NCBI RefSeq assembly: GCF_029889845.1
Contig: NZ_JARANV010000027.1
Location: 1 to 52,210, forward strand
Reading direction: 5' to 3'
DNA: 52,210 nt
Origin: Halomonas sp. 25-S5
Lineage (GTDB): Bacteria > Pseudomonadota > Gammaproteobacteria > Pseudomonadales > Halomonadaceae
Below are positions 34,603 to 43,292 of the stretch, in pieces. How positions within the stretch are numbered: the first letter of the stretch is position 1; each line of letters opens with the position of its first letter. The notes under the pieces were generated by a model. It was not told the origin of the DNA and searched no databases. It was given only the letters and a program-made list of their open reading frames with translations. The translations under genes were made by a program, and so were the position numbers.

Positions 34603-35354
34603 GCGCCGATGCCCTCTCGTTGCTCATGGGGCTGGTCCTCGCCCACCTGGTCGGCGACTTCCTGCTGCAACCGCGTACCTGGGTGGAGGAACGCTACCGG
34701 CTGCGCCACCGTTCCCCGCGCCTGCTCCAGCATGCCGGCCTGCATGGCCTGCTCGCCGGGGGTGTGCTGCTGATGGCGAGCGCGGCCACGCCCCGGGGCC
34801 TGGCCGCGGTGCTGCTCGGCGCCCTGACGGTGGCCGCCAGCCACTGGCTGATCGACCTGGCCAAGGCCCGACTGCCGGCCGGCGAACTGCGCTGGTTCCT
34901 GCTCGACCAAGCCAGTCACCTGCTGGTGCTGCTGGGACTCTGGCTGGCCTGGCTCGGCAGCCTGGCCCCGCTGCGCGAGCTCGCCGCCTGGCTCGCCTCA
35001 CCGACGGTGCTGGGAATGGCGGCCGCCTACCTGCTGGTGACGCGCCCGCTGTCGATCGCCATCGCCCTGGTCATGCAGCGCTGGAGCGAGCAGCTCGAGG
35101 AGACCGGCACCCTGGCCAGCGCCGGAGCGCGCATCGGCGTGCTGGAACGGCTGCTGGTGCTGACCCTGGTGCTGCTGGACCAGCTCACCGCGGTCGGTTT
35201 CCTGCTCGCCGCCAAGTCGGTGCTGCGCTTCGGCGACCTGCGCGACTCCCGCGACCGCAAGCTCACCGAATACGTGCTGCTCGGCACCCTGCTCAGCGTC
35301 TCCACCACCCTGGTGCTGGGCATGCTGGTGCGCCTGCTGCTGCTCGAGGGCTGA
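34599..35354 (+). CDS. DUF3307-type integral membrane protein
   Basis: The 251-residue protein has seven or so hydrophobic segments and begins [20 protein letters not shown], which matches DUF3307 (HLxGDFxLQ). HxGD-like residues lie in the membrane, and [11 protein letters not shown] follows later. It is co-translated with the SatD-like protein. The function is unknown. Confidence 0.8.
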   Translation: MSADALSLLMGLVLAHLVGDFLLQPRTWVEERYRLRHRSPRLLQHAGLHGLLAGGVLLMASAATPRGLAAVLLGALTVAASHWLIDLAKARLPAGELRWFLLDQASHLLVLLGLWLAWLGSLAPLRELAAWLASPTVLGMAAAYLLVTRPLSIAIALVMQRWSEQLEETGTLASAGARIGVLERLLVLTLVLLDQLTAVGFLLAAKSVLRFGDLRDSRDRKLTEYVLLGTLLSVSTTLVLGMLVRLLLLEG

Positions 35355-35391
35355 CCAGGGCTCGGCGGGAACACCGTGTGAGCACAAGCTT

Positions 35392-35420
35392 TTGCCGCCT
35401 CGGACGGCGAGCCGTACAAT
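35392..35420 (+). promoter_or_regulatory. Likely promoter of proS
   Basis: TTGCCG (35392-35397), 17-base spacer, TACAAT (35415-35420), about 78 bases before the proS start. Confidence 0.5.
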
Positions 35421-35497
35421 GCTCGGTCATTGCCGCCGACCTGCGCGGCCCCCGATTCCGTCACCTGTACGAACACGCTCGAGGAACCGCCGGACCC

Positions 35498-37219
35498 ATG
35501 CGCGCTAGCCAACTGTTGATCGCCACCCTCAAGGAAACCCCCGCCGACGCCGAGGTCATCAGTCACCAGCTGATGCTGCGCTCGGGGATGATCCGCCGCC
35601 TCACCTCCGGCCTCTACACCTGGCTGCCGCTGGGCCTCAAGACCCTGCGCAAGGTCGAGCGCATCGTGCGCGAGGAGATGGATCGCGCCGGGGCCCAGGA
35701 GGTGCTGATGCCGGCGGTGCAACCCGCCGAGCTGTGGCAGGAGTCCGGCCGCTGGGAGCAGTATGGCCCGGAGCTGCTGCGCCTCAAGGACCGTCACGAC
35801 CGCGACTACTGCGTCGGCCCCACCCACGAGGAGGTGATCACCGACCTGGTGCGCAAGGAGATCGCCAGCTACAAGCAGCTGCCGGCCAACTTCTACCAGA
35901 TCCAGACCAAGTTCCGCGACGAGATCCGGCCGCGCTTCGGGGTGATGCGCTCCCGCGAGTTCATCATGAAGGATGCCTACTCCTTCCACGTGGACGAGGC
36001 CTCGCTGATGGCGACCTACCAGGTGATGTATGACGCCTATGTGCGCATCTTCACCCGCCTGGGACTGGACTTCCGTCCGGTGATCGCCGACAACGGCGCC
36101 ATTGGCGGCACCGGCTCCCACGAGTTCCACGTGCTGGCCGACTCCGGCGAGGACGACATCGTCTTCTCCACCGAGTCCGACTACGCCGCCAACATGGAGA
36201 AGGCCGATGCGCTGCCCGCGCCACTGGGCAGCGACGCCCGGCGCCTGGCCCCCGCCGAGGAGCTGCGCCTGGTCGACACCCCGCATGCCCGGACCATCGC
36301 CGCCCTGGTGGAGCAGCACGACCTGCCCATCGAGAAGACCCTCAAGACCCTGATGGTCCACGGCGCCGAAGGCGGCCTGGTGGCTCTGCTGGTGCGCGGC
36401 GACCACGAGCTCAACGAGGTGAAGGCCGAGAACCTCCCCGCGGTGGCCGCCCCGCTGACCATGGCCAGCGAAGAGGAGATCCGCGCCGCGGTGGGCGCCG
36501 GCCCCGGCTCGCTCGGCCCGGTGAACCTGGACATGCCGATCATCATCGACAGCTCGGTCGCCCTGATGAGCGACTTCGGCGCCGGCGCCAACGTCGATGG
36601 CAAGCACTACTTCGGGATCAACTGGGAGCGCGACGTGGCGCTGCCCCCGGTGTATGACATCCGCAACGTGGTCGAGGGCGACCCCTCGCCGGACGGCAAG
36701 GGCACGCTTTCCATCAAGCGCGGCATCGAGGTCGGCCACGTCTTCCAGCTGGGGCGCAAGTACAGCGAGGCAATGAACGCCACCGTGCTCGGCGACGAAG
36801 GTCGTGCCGTGCATCCCTGGATGGGCTGCTATGGTATCGGTGTGACCCGCGTCGTGGCCGCCGCCATCGAGCAGAACCACGACGCCGCCGGGATCATCTG
36901 GCCCGATGCCATCGCCCCCTTCCAGATCGCGATGGTGCCGATGAACGCCCACAAGTCGCAGCGGGTGCGCGAGGAGTCCGAACGGCTGTATCAGGCCCTC
37001 ATCGCCGCCGGCTTCGAGGTGCTGCTGGACGACCGCGACCTGCGCCCCGGCGTGCGGTTCGCCGACCACGAGCTGATGGGCATTCCCCACCGCCTGGTGG
37101 TCGGCGACCGCGGCCTGGACAAGGGAGAACTGGAGTACAAGGGACGCCGTGACAGTGACGCTACCATGGTACCGGCCGCGCAGATCCTCGACTTCCTGGG
37201 CGAGAAGGTCGCTCGCTGA
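35498..37219 (+). CDS. proS: Prolyl-tRNA synthetase (bacterial type)
   Basis: The enzyme charges tRNA-Pro. The 573-residue length and class II motifs are standard: motif 2 [21 protein letters not shown] region, the inserted YbaK-like editing domain in the middle (residues about 225-400), motif 3 [18 protein letters not shown], and the anticodon-binding domain at the end. Start [20 protein letters not shown] is the conserved one. Its 3' end overlaps the transglycosylase frame. Confidence 0.97.
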   Translation: MRASQLLIATLKETPADAEVISHQLMLRSGMIRRLTSGLYTWLPLGLKTLRKVERIVREEMDRAGAQEVLMPAVQPAELWQESGRWEQYGPELLRLKDRHDRDYCVGPTHEEVITDLVRKEIASYKQLPANFYQIQTKFRDEIRPRFGVMRSREFIMKDAYSFHVDEASLMATYQVMYDAYVRIFTRLGLDFRPVIADNGAIGGTGSHEFHVLADSGEDDIVFSTESDYAANMEKADALPAPLGSDARRLAPAEELRLVDTPHARTIAALVEQHDLPIEKTLKTLMVHGAEGGLVALLVRGDHELNEVKAENLPAVAAPLTMASEEEIRAAVGAGPGSLGPVNLDMPIIIDSSVALMSDFGAGANVDGKHYFGINWERDVALPPVYDIRNVVEGDPSPDGKGTLSIKRGIEVGHVFQLGRKYSEAMNATVLGDEGRAVHPWMGCYGIGVTRVVAAAIEQNHDAAGIIWPDAIAPFQIAMVPMNAHKSQRVREESERLYQALIAAGFEVLLDDRDLRPGVRFADHELMGIPHRLVVGDRGLDKGELEYKGRRDSDATMVPAAQILDFLGEKVAR

Positions 37220-37889
37220 GGGCTACCGGGCCGCCGCCCTGGCGGCGGCCTGCTGCCTCTGGGCCAGCGACGCGCTGGCCCAGGGCGACGACTTCATCGC
37301 CGCCCTGCCTGCCTCGCTGTCACCCGGCCAGCCCGCGCCTTTCGTGCGGGCCCTGCCGGAGACCCCCGCCAGCCTGCGCGGTACCCTCGACAGCATCCGC
37401 GGAGCACCCGTGGCGCCCGCCGAGATCTGGGCCGCTCGCCAGTGGCTCAATGACATGGCGCCGCGCCTTGCCCGCTACCTACCGGAGCCGGCAAGGCGTC
37501 GTGAACTGCTGGGCCGCATCCACCATGAGGCACGGCTGGCCGGCCTGGCACCGGAGCTGGTGCTGGCGGTGATCCAGGTGGAGAGCGCCTTCCAGGCCGA
37601 GGCCGTCTCCTCGGCCGGCGCCGTGGGCCTGATGCAGATCATGCCGTTCTGGATCCGCGAGCTGGGCCTGCCGGCCGACGACCTCAAGGACCCGCGCCGC
37701 AACCTGCGCTATGGCTGCACGATACTGGCCCATTACCTGGCCGTGGAGGGCGGCGACCTGACCCGGGCACTGGCACGCTACAACGGCAGCCTGGGCAAGA
37801 CCTGGTACCCGGAACGGGTGATGCGTGCCCTGACCCGCCACTGGTCGCCGACGAGCCCCGCCCCGGTGCACACTACCGCCGAGCGCTGA
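37149..37889 (+). CDS. Lytic transglycosylase (SLT domain)
   Basis: The enzyme cleaves peptidoglycan strands in the periplasm. The SLT core has the catalytic glutamate in [19 protein letters not shown], then [10 protein letters not shown] and [13 protein letters not shown], and a typical [20 protein letters not shown] hydrophobic stretch ending SDALAQ serves as signal peptide. The start is uncertain: a GTG at 37149 overlaps proS by 71 bases, and no good ATG lies between it and the signal sequence. Confidence 0.88.
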   Translation: MTVTLPWYRPRRSSTSWARRSLAEGYRAAALAAACCLWASDALAQGDDFIAALPASLSPGQPAPFVRALPETPASLRGTLDSIRGAPVAPAEIWAARQWLNDMAPRLARYLPEPARRRELLGRIHHEARLAGLAPELVLAVIQVESAFQAEAVSSAGAVGLMQIMPFWIRELGLPADDLKDPRRNLRYGCTILAHYLAVEGGDLTRALARYNGSLGKTWYPERVMRALTRHWSPTSPAPVHTTAER

Positions 37890-37920
37890 CCTCAGGGCGC
37901 CCGTTCGATCCCGACAGACG

Positions 37921-37947
37921 AAAAAAAGCCGACCCAAGCGGGTCGGC
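37921..37947 (-). terminator. Terminator of ccoM-like gene
   Basis: GCCGACCC-AAGC-GGGTCGGC is followed on the minus strand by seven T (plus-strand A at 37921-37927). It ends the short minus-strand transcript that starts near 38141. The transglycosylase gene converges from the other side. Confidence 0.88.
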
Positions 37948-37997
37948 TACTGGGGGGAAAGCTCCCCCCTCCCCTGACGACTCTTGACGCGGCTGGC

Positions 37998-38114
37998 TCA
38001 GTGCTTCTTCTTGCGATGATGGTCGCGGACGATGAACGCGACCCAGCCCCCCATGAAAGCGATCATCATCGCGACGGTAACAAGTCCGAAAATTACGGCG
38101 TCATCCAGATACAT
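37998..38114 (-). CDS. ccoM: Single-helix membrane protein, likely cbb3 oxidase subunit CcoM
   Basis: This 38-residue protein starts MYLDDAVIFGLVTVAMMIAF, forms one membrane helix, and ends HHRKKKH. Its length and pattern resemble CcoM, the small accessory subunit of cbb3 oxidase in Pseudomonas relatives, from memory of that family. GGGAGGA precedes the ATG. An FNR/Anr site sits at the ideal distance upstream, which fits a microaerobic respiratory gene. The alternative is another small membrane protein of low-oxygen metabolism. Confidence 0.55.
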   Translation of the reverse strand: MYLDDAVIFGLVTVAMMIAFMGGWVAFIVRDHHRKKKH

Positions 38115-38147
38115 GGTGATGTCCTCCCGTCCCGATGTGTTGGGAGC

Positions 38148-38189
38148 ACTGTAGCCCCTCGGTTGGAGAGGAAAGCTGACTTGCATCAA
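38148..38189 (-). promoter_or_regulatory. FNR/Anr-type class II promoter of the ccoM-like gene
   Basis: The plus-strand CTGAC-TTGC-ATCAA (38176-38189) is one base per half-site from the TTGAT-N4-ATCAA consensus. Its centre lies 41.5 bases upstream of the start predicted from the -10 box TACAGT (minus strand, 38153-38148), the class II spacing. Confidence 0.65.
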
Positions 38190-38225
38190 GTTTCCCCGCG
38201 ACCTCGCCGGGCCACGGGAAATCCG

Positions 38226-38239
38226 TTGATCCAGGTCAG
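38226..38239. promoter_or_regulatory. Second FNR/Anr-like site
   Basis: TTGAT-CCAG-GTCAG (38226-38239) has a perfect left half. It is 50 bases upstream of the first site and just past the FKBP stop codon. Confidence 0.45.
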
Positions 38240-38242
38240 TTT

Positions 38243-38749
38243 TCACGGCATCTTCTTGTCCTCGACCTCGCCGGGATCGGTGCCCGGGGGCAGCGGATGG
38301 CCCTTGGCGAGCTCGGCACGCGTGGCATCGCGCACCTCCAGCACCTCGAGGCGATAGCGCAGGACCTGGCCGGCCAGCGGATGGTTGGTGTCGATGACCA
38401 CGGCGTCATCGCGGACCTCGAGCACGGTGACGATCTCGGGACCGTCGTCACCCGGGGTCTGGAAGCGCATGCCCGGCGCGATGTCCTCCACCGGGAAGGC
38501 ATGGCGGCCGACCTCGCGCACCAGCGACTCGTCGCGCAGGCCATAGGCCTCGGCCGGCATCAGGGTGACGGAGAGCTGGGCGCCGGCGCCCTGGCCGGCC
38601 AGGGCGCGCTCCAGGCCGGCCATGATGTTGCCGTGGCCATGCAGGTATTCGAGGGGCCGCCGGCGGGCACGGGAGTCGTCGAGGACACTCCCGTCTTGGT
38701 CGCTGAGCACATAGTGCAGGCTCACGACCCGTTGCGGGGCGATAGTCAT
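38243..38749 (-). CDS. FKBP-type peptidyl-prolyl isomerase (SlyD-like)
   Basis: The 168-residue protein has the SlyD/FkpB layout: FKBP start VVSLHYVLSDQDGSVLDDSR, then YLHGHGNIMAGLERALAGQG, an insert-in-flap domain, and LAGQVLRYRLEVLEVRDAT. No His-rich tail is present, unlike E. coli SlyD. It acts as a cytoplasmic folding catalyst. It lies 41 bases downstream of rfaH on the same strand and is probably co-transcribed. Confidence 0.9.
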   Translation of the reverse strand: MTIAPQRVVSLHYVLSDQDGSVLDDSRARRRPLEYLHGHGNIMAGLERALAGQGAGAQLSVTLMPAEAYGLRDESLVREVGRHAFPVEDIAPGMRFQTPGDDGPEIVTVLEVRDDAVVIDTNHPLAGQVLRYRLEVLEVRDATRAELAKGHPLPPGTDPGEVEDKKMP

Positions 38750-38790
38750 GGGGTCTCCTCAGGCGAATGGATGAGTGCGGGGAAGCGTGT

Positions 38791-39333
38791 CTAGTCGCGG
38801 CGACGCAGCTGGCCGACGGGCATCTCCAGGCGCTGCTGCTTGTGCAGCATGTTGAGCAGCACGATGGCGCGCTCCTCGCCCTTGTGGCTGGCGAACACGG
38901 CCTGCAGGTCCTTGAAGGGACCCTCGGTGATCTCCACCGGCTCGCCGGCACGGAAGTAGACGTTCGAGGTCGCGTCCTCCTCCCCGCTGCCATGCGCGAG
39001 CAGCGTCTCGACCAGGGCATCGCTGACCGGCACCGGCATGTCCAGGCCGAAGGTAACGATCTTCAGCACGCCGCGGGTGGAGCGGATGGGCCGCCAGTTG
39101 CTGGCCAGGCGGTCGAGCCGGATGAACAGGTAGTAGGGGAACAACGGCTCGCTGACCCACTCGAGCTTGCCCCGGCGCTTCTTCTGCACCTGCAGCACGG
39201 GGTGGAAGATCTCGTAATCCTGGTTGGCCAGGTGCTCGGCGGCGCGGAAGGACTCGCCGCCCTTGCACTGGATCACGTACCAGCGAGGGACGGCATCATC
39301 GGCCTCGTCGTGACGAATCTCTGAATCGCTCAT
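38791..39333 (-). CDS. rfaH: Transcription elongation factor RfaH-like (NusG paralogue)
   Basis: This 180-residue protein is an RfaH/NusG-family factor that binds paused RNA polymerase at ops sites. The N-terminal NGN domain is clear (PRWYVIQCKGGESFRAAEHL, then PLFPYYLFIRLD, RSTRGVLKIVTFG), followed by a KOW-type end with GPFKDLQAVFASHKGEERAI. ATG at MSDSEIRHDE is chosen; further ATGs upstream lie toward a MITE. No ops-like leader was sought in the window. Confidence 0.9.
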   Translation of the reverse strand: MSDSEIRHDEADDAVPRWYVIQCKGGESFRAAEHLANQDYEIFHPVLQVQKKRRGKLEWVSEPLFPYYLFIRLDRLASNWRPIRSTRGVLKIVTFGLDMPVPVSDALVETLLAHGSGEEDATSNVYFRAGEPVEITEGPFKDLQAVFASHKGEERAIVLLNMLHKQQRLEMPVGQLRRRD

Positions 39334-39358
39334 GTCGCTCCTGATAAGGGTTCCTGCA

Positions 39359-39522
39359 AGGAGCCTGTCGGATTTGACCGATCGTCGCGAGAGAGCCGGA
39401 TTTCGAGACAAGTTTATCGATCTGGTGAGGCGAATAGCGCGCTATTTAACGAATCAGATCGAATGAAATTGGCCGAAAGACCGGATCTCGCAGTAGATCA
39501 GCGTTAAGTTCGACAGGCTCCT
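39359..39522. mobile_element. MITE-like element, 164 bp, copy 1
   Basis: The ends AGGAGCCTGTCG and CGACAGGCTCCT are perfect 12-bp inverted repeats. There is no gene inside, and the interior palindrome AATAGCGCGCTATT lies at 39433-39446. A partial second copy in the opposite orientation runs from 52102 to the window end; I count five differences over 109 aligned bases. It lies 25 bases upstream of rfaH and may affect its expression. No obvious target duplication is seen. Confidence 0.8.
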
Positions 39523-39707
39523 AGTATCACTGCCGGGGCTCTGCAACAATCCCTCCGCATGTCGACCCGAGAAACGGCCCGCGGACGACATGGGTCGAAC
39601 GGCCACTGGCCCGGCGACTGAGTGACAATTTTATCATCGATGGCGGGGACCTGCGTGACCGCCCTCGCGTCCCAACGCACGCCCCGGCGCAAGGAGTCCT
39701 GCCCGAC

Positions 39708-41069
39708 ATGCCGCCCCCCACCGCCCGACGCAGCTGGCGCGACGCCCTGGCCCTCTACCTGCGTGCACCGGTCATCACCATGCTGTTCCTGGGCTTCTCC
39801 GCCGGGCTGCCGTTCCTGCTGGTGTTCTCGACCCTCTCGGCCTGGCTGCGCAGCACCGGGGTCGAGGTGGCGGCCATCGGCTTCTTCGCCTGGATCGGCA
39901 TGCTCTACTCGATCAAGTTCTTCTGGGCTCCGGTGGTGGACCGGCTCGCCCTGCCGCTGCTGACTCGCACCTTCGGCCAGCGCCGCGGCTGGATGCTGCT
40001 GGCCCAGGCGATGATCGCCGCCGGCCTGGTGGGGCTGGCCGGGGTCGACCCGCTGGGCCACCTGCCGCTGGTGGCCGCCTTCGCCCTGCTGGTGGCCTTC
40101 GGCAGCGCGACCCAGGACATCGCCATCGACGCCTTTCGCATCGAGTCCGCCCCGGACGATGTCCAGGCCGCCATGGCCTCGACCTACATCATCGGCTATC
40201 GCGGCGGGCTGCTGGCGGCCGGTGCCGGCGCCCTCTACGTGGCCTCGCTGGCCTCCTGGGAAGCGGCCTACTTGAGCATGGCGGCGCTGGTGGGCATCGG
40301 CGTGATCACGGTGCTGCTGCGCCCGGAACCCGAGCGACTCTCGCTGACCACCCAGCTGATCCATGAGCCGCGGGTACGGGCCTTCCTGCGCGCCTCCCGC
40401 GGCCGGCCCAAGCCGCTGCGGCGGCTGGGGGCCTGGGTGATCGGGGCGATCGTCTGCCCCTTCACCGACTTCTTCACCCGCCATCGGCGCAAGGCGCTGT
40501 GGCTGCTGGCGTTCGTGGCGGTATTCCGGATCAGCGATCTGGCCATGGCCTCCATGGCCAACCCGCTCTATATCGACCTCGGCTTCACGCTGGCCACCAT
40601 CGCCAATGTCACCAACGTCTTCGGCATCGCCATGAGCATCGGCGGTGGAATCCTCGGGGGGCTGCTGGTGGCCCGCTACGGCATCGGGCCGATCCTGGTC
40701 CTGGGCGCGGCGGCCGCGGCGCTGACCAACCTGCTGTTCGTGTCCCTGGCGCTGGCCGGCCAGAGCCTGCCGATGCTGGTGATGGCGATCATCGGCGACA
40801 ACCTGGCCAACGGCCTGGCCAGCGCCGTCTTCATCGCCTTCCTCTCGAGCCTCACCTCGCGCGCCTACACGGCCACCCAGTATGCGCTCTTCTCGTCGCT
40901 GATGACCCTGCCGGGCAAGTTCCTCAGCGGCTTCGGCGGCCTGGTGGTCAGCGGCGAGGGCTATGCCACCTTCTTCCTGATCTCCACGCTGCTGGGGCTG
41001 CCGGCCGTGCTGCTGGCGATCTGGATCAGCCGCGACCGCGAGCTGGTGCCGGCGCCCGGGGCCGCCTGA
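39708..41069 (+). CDS. ampG: AmpG-type muropeptide permease (MFS)
   Basis: This 453-residue transporter has about 12-14 helices. It begins ALYLRAPVITMLFLGFSAGL, then LPFLLVFSTLSAWLRSTGVE, and has QDIAIDAFRIE, the AmpG hallmark. It imports anhydromuropeptides for wall recycling and affects ampC induction. It stands alone, 185 bases after the MITE. Confidence 0.93.
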   Translation: MPPPTARRSWRDALALYLRAPVITMLFLGFSAGLPFLLVFSTLSAWLRSTGVEVAAIGFFAWIGMLYSIKFFWAPVVDRLALPLLTRTFGQRRGWMLLAQAMIAAGLVGLAGVDPLGHLPLVAAFALLVAFGSATQDIAIDAFRIESAPDDVQAAMASTYIIGYRGGLLAAGAGALYVASLASWEAAYLSMAALVGIGVITVLLRPEPERLSLTTQLIHEPRVRAFLRASRGRPKPLRRLGAWVIGAIVCPFTDFFTRHRRKALWLLAFVAVFRISDLAMASMANPLYIDLGFTLATIANVTNVFGIAMSIGGGILGGLLVARYGIGPILVLGAAAAALTNLLFVSLALAGQSLPMLVMAIIGDNLANGLASAVFIAFLSSLTSRAYTATQYALFSSLMTLPGKFLSGFGGLVVSGEGYATFFLISTLLGLPAVLLAIWISRDRELVPAPGAA

Positions 41070-41085
41070 TCGACTTGCCGATCGG

Positions 41086-42915
41086 TCAGTCGGCCGGCCG
41101 CGCCTGCAGCCAGTCAAGCGCGCCCGGCGTGGTCCGCCACTGGTCGCGCATCAGGGTGCGGTACTGCCAGGCCTCGGCGCGGGTGCCGGGCTCGGCGACG
41201 CCATCGCCACCGCCGACCGGGCGCGGGTTCTCGGCACACAGCATGGCCACGGCATGGGGATTGTGGCGGACCACCTTCCCCAGCGCCTCGCCGGCCTCGT
41301 CGCGGCGCTCCAGGCGGTAGAGCGCCAGCACCCGCCCCATCAGCAGCCCCAGCGGCGGGGTCTCGTCGTCATCGCCGTCGAGCTCGCGCTCGCTCAGGGC
41401 CAGGGCCGCGCGGTCGCGACCTTCCCGGAGCAGCTGGTCGAGCACCAGCTCGCGCAGGCCCAGGCTGTCCTGGTCGTCCAGGGTGAGCAGCCGCTCGGCG
41501 AGCTCGCGGGAGCGCGCCCGGGCGCCGCGCTCCATGCCCACCACCAGCGCCAGGCCGGTGCGCAGCAGCACGGCGTTGTCGGCGCTGTCCCACAGGAAGG
41601 CGCCCTCGCCCTCGGCGCGCACCTGCTCGAGCCAGCGCTCCAGCCGGCTCGCCAGGGGCTCGAACAGGCTCGGTGCCATCCATGGCAGGCTGCCGAAGCG
41701 GCTGGCCAGCGCCAGCGCCAGGGATTGCACCACGGCGGGGGCGTCCAGCCACTCGGGATGGGCGCAGAGCGCCGGCAGCCACTCCCCGGCATGCGGCCAG
41801 GGATCCTCGTCGAAGCCCATCGGCGCGTCGCTCTCGACCCGAGCCCGGAAGACCTTGTGCCAGGCGGCGAACAGGGTGTCCTCGCGGGCGGTAGTGTGGT
41901 ACTCGAGGCCGTCGTCGTCGTCGCCGCGGCGGACCTCCAGCCGCGGGGCCACGGGCAGTGATTCCAGCAGCGCCTGCAGGGCCACCAGCGGCTCGGCCAG
42001 GTCCTCCTCGGCACTCAGCAGCTGATCGGCGAGCGTCGCCCCGGGGTTCTCGGCCAGGTCGGCCAGGAACTGCAGCTGGTCGGGGTCCAGGTCACCCTGG
42101 CGGGCCAGGCGCCGGAACCAGAAGCGCGAGCGCTCGGCGGCCTCCTGTTCATGCCCCTCGTGGAGCAGCAGCATGGCCTCGATATAGGCCAGGGTCGGCG
42201 AATCGGGCAGGGCCTGCTGGGCGCGCACGAAGGCGGCCCGGGCGCTGTCCAGGTCGTCGTTGTCCAGGTGCATCAGGCACAGCCGCTCCAGGGCCACGCC
42301 GCGCAGGAACAGCGGGCCACGGTCGAGCACCGCGTCGAGCAGCGCCTCGCGCTTGCGGTGGAAGCCGCGCTCCTGGTAGAGGTCGATGAGGATCTCGAAG
42401 GCGGGCTCGGCCTGCTCGGGGAGGGTCAGCCAGTCGGCACACTCGAACAGCGACTCGAGGATCTGCTGGGCCCGCCCGCGCTGGCCGGACTCGGCGGCGA
42501 TCAGGCCGGCCTCCAGCAGCGCCTGGGCCGGGGCGCGGCCGCTGGCCAGGGCGGCCTTGAGGGTATCGCCCTTCCAGTCGCGCAGCGAGAGCATCCACAT
42601 CAGGTGCGGTGGCACGTGGCCAGGCAGGCTGACCGCCCCGCAGCAGTGCTTGGTCTTGCGCCCGGAATCGCACCAGCAGGGCTCGTTGCGCCCGGGCCGG
42701 GCCAGGGGCTCGGCGGCGAAGTCGAGTCGCGCCAGCGGGGTCTGCGACCACAGCTCCGGGGCCAGCGCCTGGGCCAGCGCCAGGTTGCCGCCGACCAGAG
42801 CCGGGCCTTCGTCGCGGGCCCAGGCCATCAGCGTGGGGTAGCGCTCGTCCTGGCGAATGGCCACCAGGGCACCCGAGGCAAAGCCCAGCAGCTGTTCCAC
42901 CCATACTGCCAGCAT
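41086..42915 (-). CDS. TPR-type protein with SEC-C zinc motif
   Basis: The 609-residue protein has an N-terminal helical part, then the SEC-C motif RPGRNEPCWCDSGRKTKHCC near residue 75-95, and long helical repeats (residues about 130-300 and 430-560) that look like degenerate TPRs. The SEC-C motif binds zinc and often proteins. Start MLAVWVEQLLG is preferred to the ATG four codons upstream. It converges with ampG 16 bases downstream. The role is unknown. Confidence 0.75.
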   Translation of the reverse strand: MLAVWVEQLLGFASGALVAIRQDERYPTLMAWARDEGPALVGGNLALAQALAPELWSQTPLARLDFAAEPLARPGRNEPCWCDSGRKTKHCCGAVSLPGHVPPHLMWMLSLRDWKGDTLKAALASGRAPAQALLEAGLIAAESGQRGRAQQILESLFECADWLTLPEQAEPAFEILIDLYQERGFHRKREALLDAVLDRGPLFLRGVALERLCLMHLDNDDLDSARAAFVRAQQALPDSPTLAYIEAMLLLHEGHEQEAAERSRFWFRRLARQGDLDPDQLQFLADLAENPGATLADQLLSAEEDLAEPLVALQALLESLPVAPRLEVRRGDDDDGLEYHTTAREDTLFAAWHKVFRARVESDAPMGFDEDPWPHAGEWLPALCAHPEWLDAPAVVQSLALALASRFGSLPWMAPSLFEPLASRLERWLEQVRAEGEGAFLWDSADNAVLLRTGLALVVGMERGARARSRELAERLLTLDDQDSLGLRELVLDQLLREGRDRAALALSERELDGDDDETPPLGLLMGRVLALYRLERRDEAGEALGKVVRHNPHAVAMLCAENPRPVGGGDGVAEPGTRAEAWQYRTLMRDQWRTTPGALDWLQARPAD

Positions 42916-42999
42916 CGCGCACTCCAACGTTTGGAAAACGCCGTAGTCTACCAGTCCGGCGCCAGGCTGGGCAGGTGGGTTAGTCGCTTGTCCGGAGGA

Positions 43000-43173
43000 T
43001 CAGGCATGCCCTCCGGACAACAGCGGCCGGGTGCGCTCGGCCATGTCGAGTCGCGCGCCGAGGCGCACCAGGTTCCGCCAGTCGGCCTGGCCGCCCATTC
43101 GGGTGCGGATCAGCGCCCCGCCGGTGCGGGCGCCGAGTCCCAGCAGACGCCGGGTACGGCCGCGTTCGCGCAT
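43000..43173 (-). CDS. Small basic protein (57 residues), unknown
   Basis: The product starts MRERGRTRRLLGLGARTGGA and ends RPLLSGGHA. It is strongly basic. GGAGGAG lies eight to ten bases before this ATG, a better start than the ATG ten codons upstream. It lies between topB (divergent) and the SEC-C protein gene, behind a 7-5-7 inverted repeat. I do not recognise it; it could bind nucleic acid. Confidence 0.55.
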   Translation of the reverse strand: MRERGRTRRLLGLGARTGGALIRTRMGGQADWRNLVRLGARLDMAERTRPLLSGGHA

Positions 43174-43190
43174 GATCGCTCTCCTCCCAT

Positions 43191-43209
43191 CAATGTTATA
43201 CAAACATTG
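43191..43209. promoter_or_regulatory. Inverted repeat between topB and the small gene, likely operator
   Basis: CAATGTT-ATACA-AACATTG is a perfect 7-5-7 inverted repeat in the divergent promoter region. TATAAC on the minus strand could be a -10 box for the small gene. Confidence 0.45.
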
Positions 43210-43292
43210 TACGCTTATTGGGGAAGCTTACACCTGGCGAGGCGTGGCGAATACTGGAAGAATGTCCATGTCATTCACCGCGACGAGCCATC

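Noticed and set aside
35027..37090. Long minus-strand open frame antisense to proS
   Set aside because: Same effect of GC-rich codon use; proS is unmistakable on the other strand.
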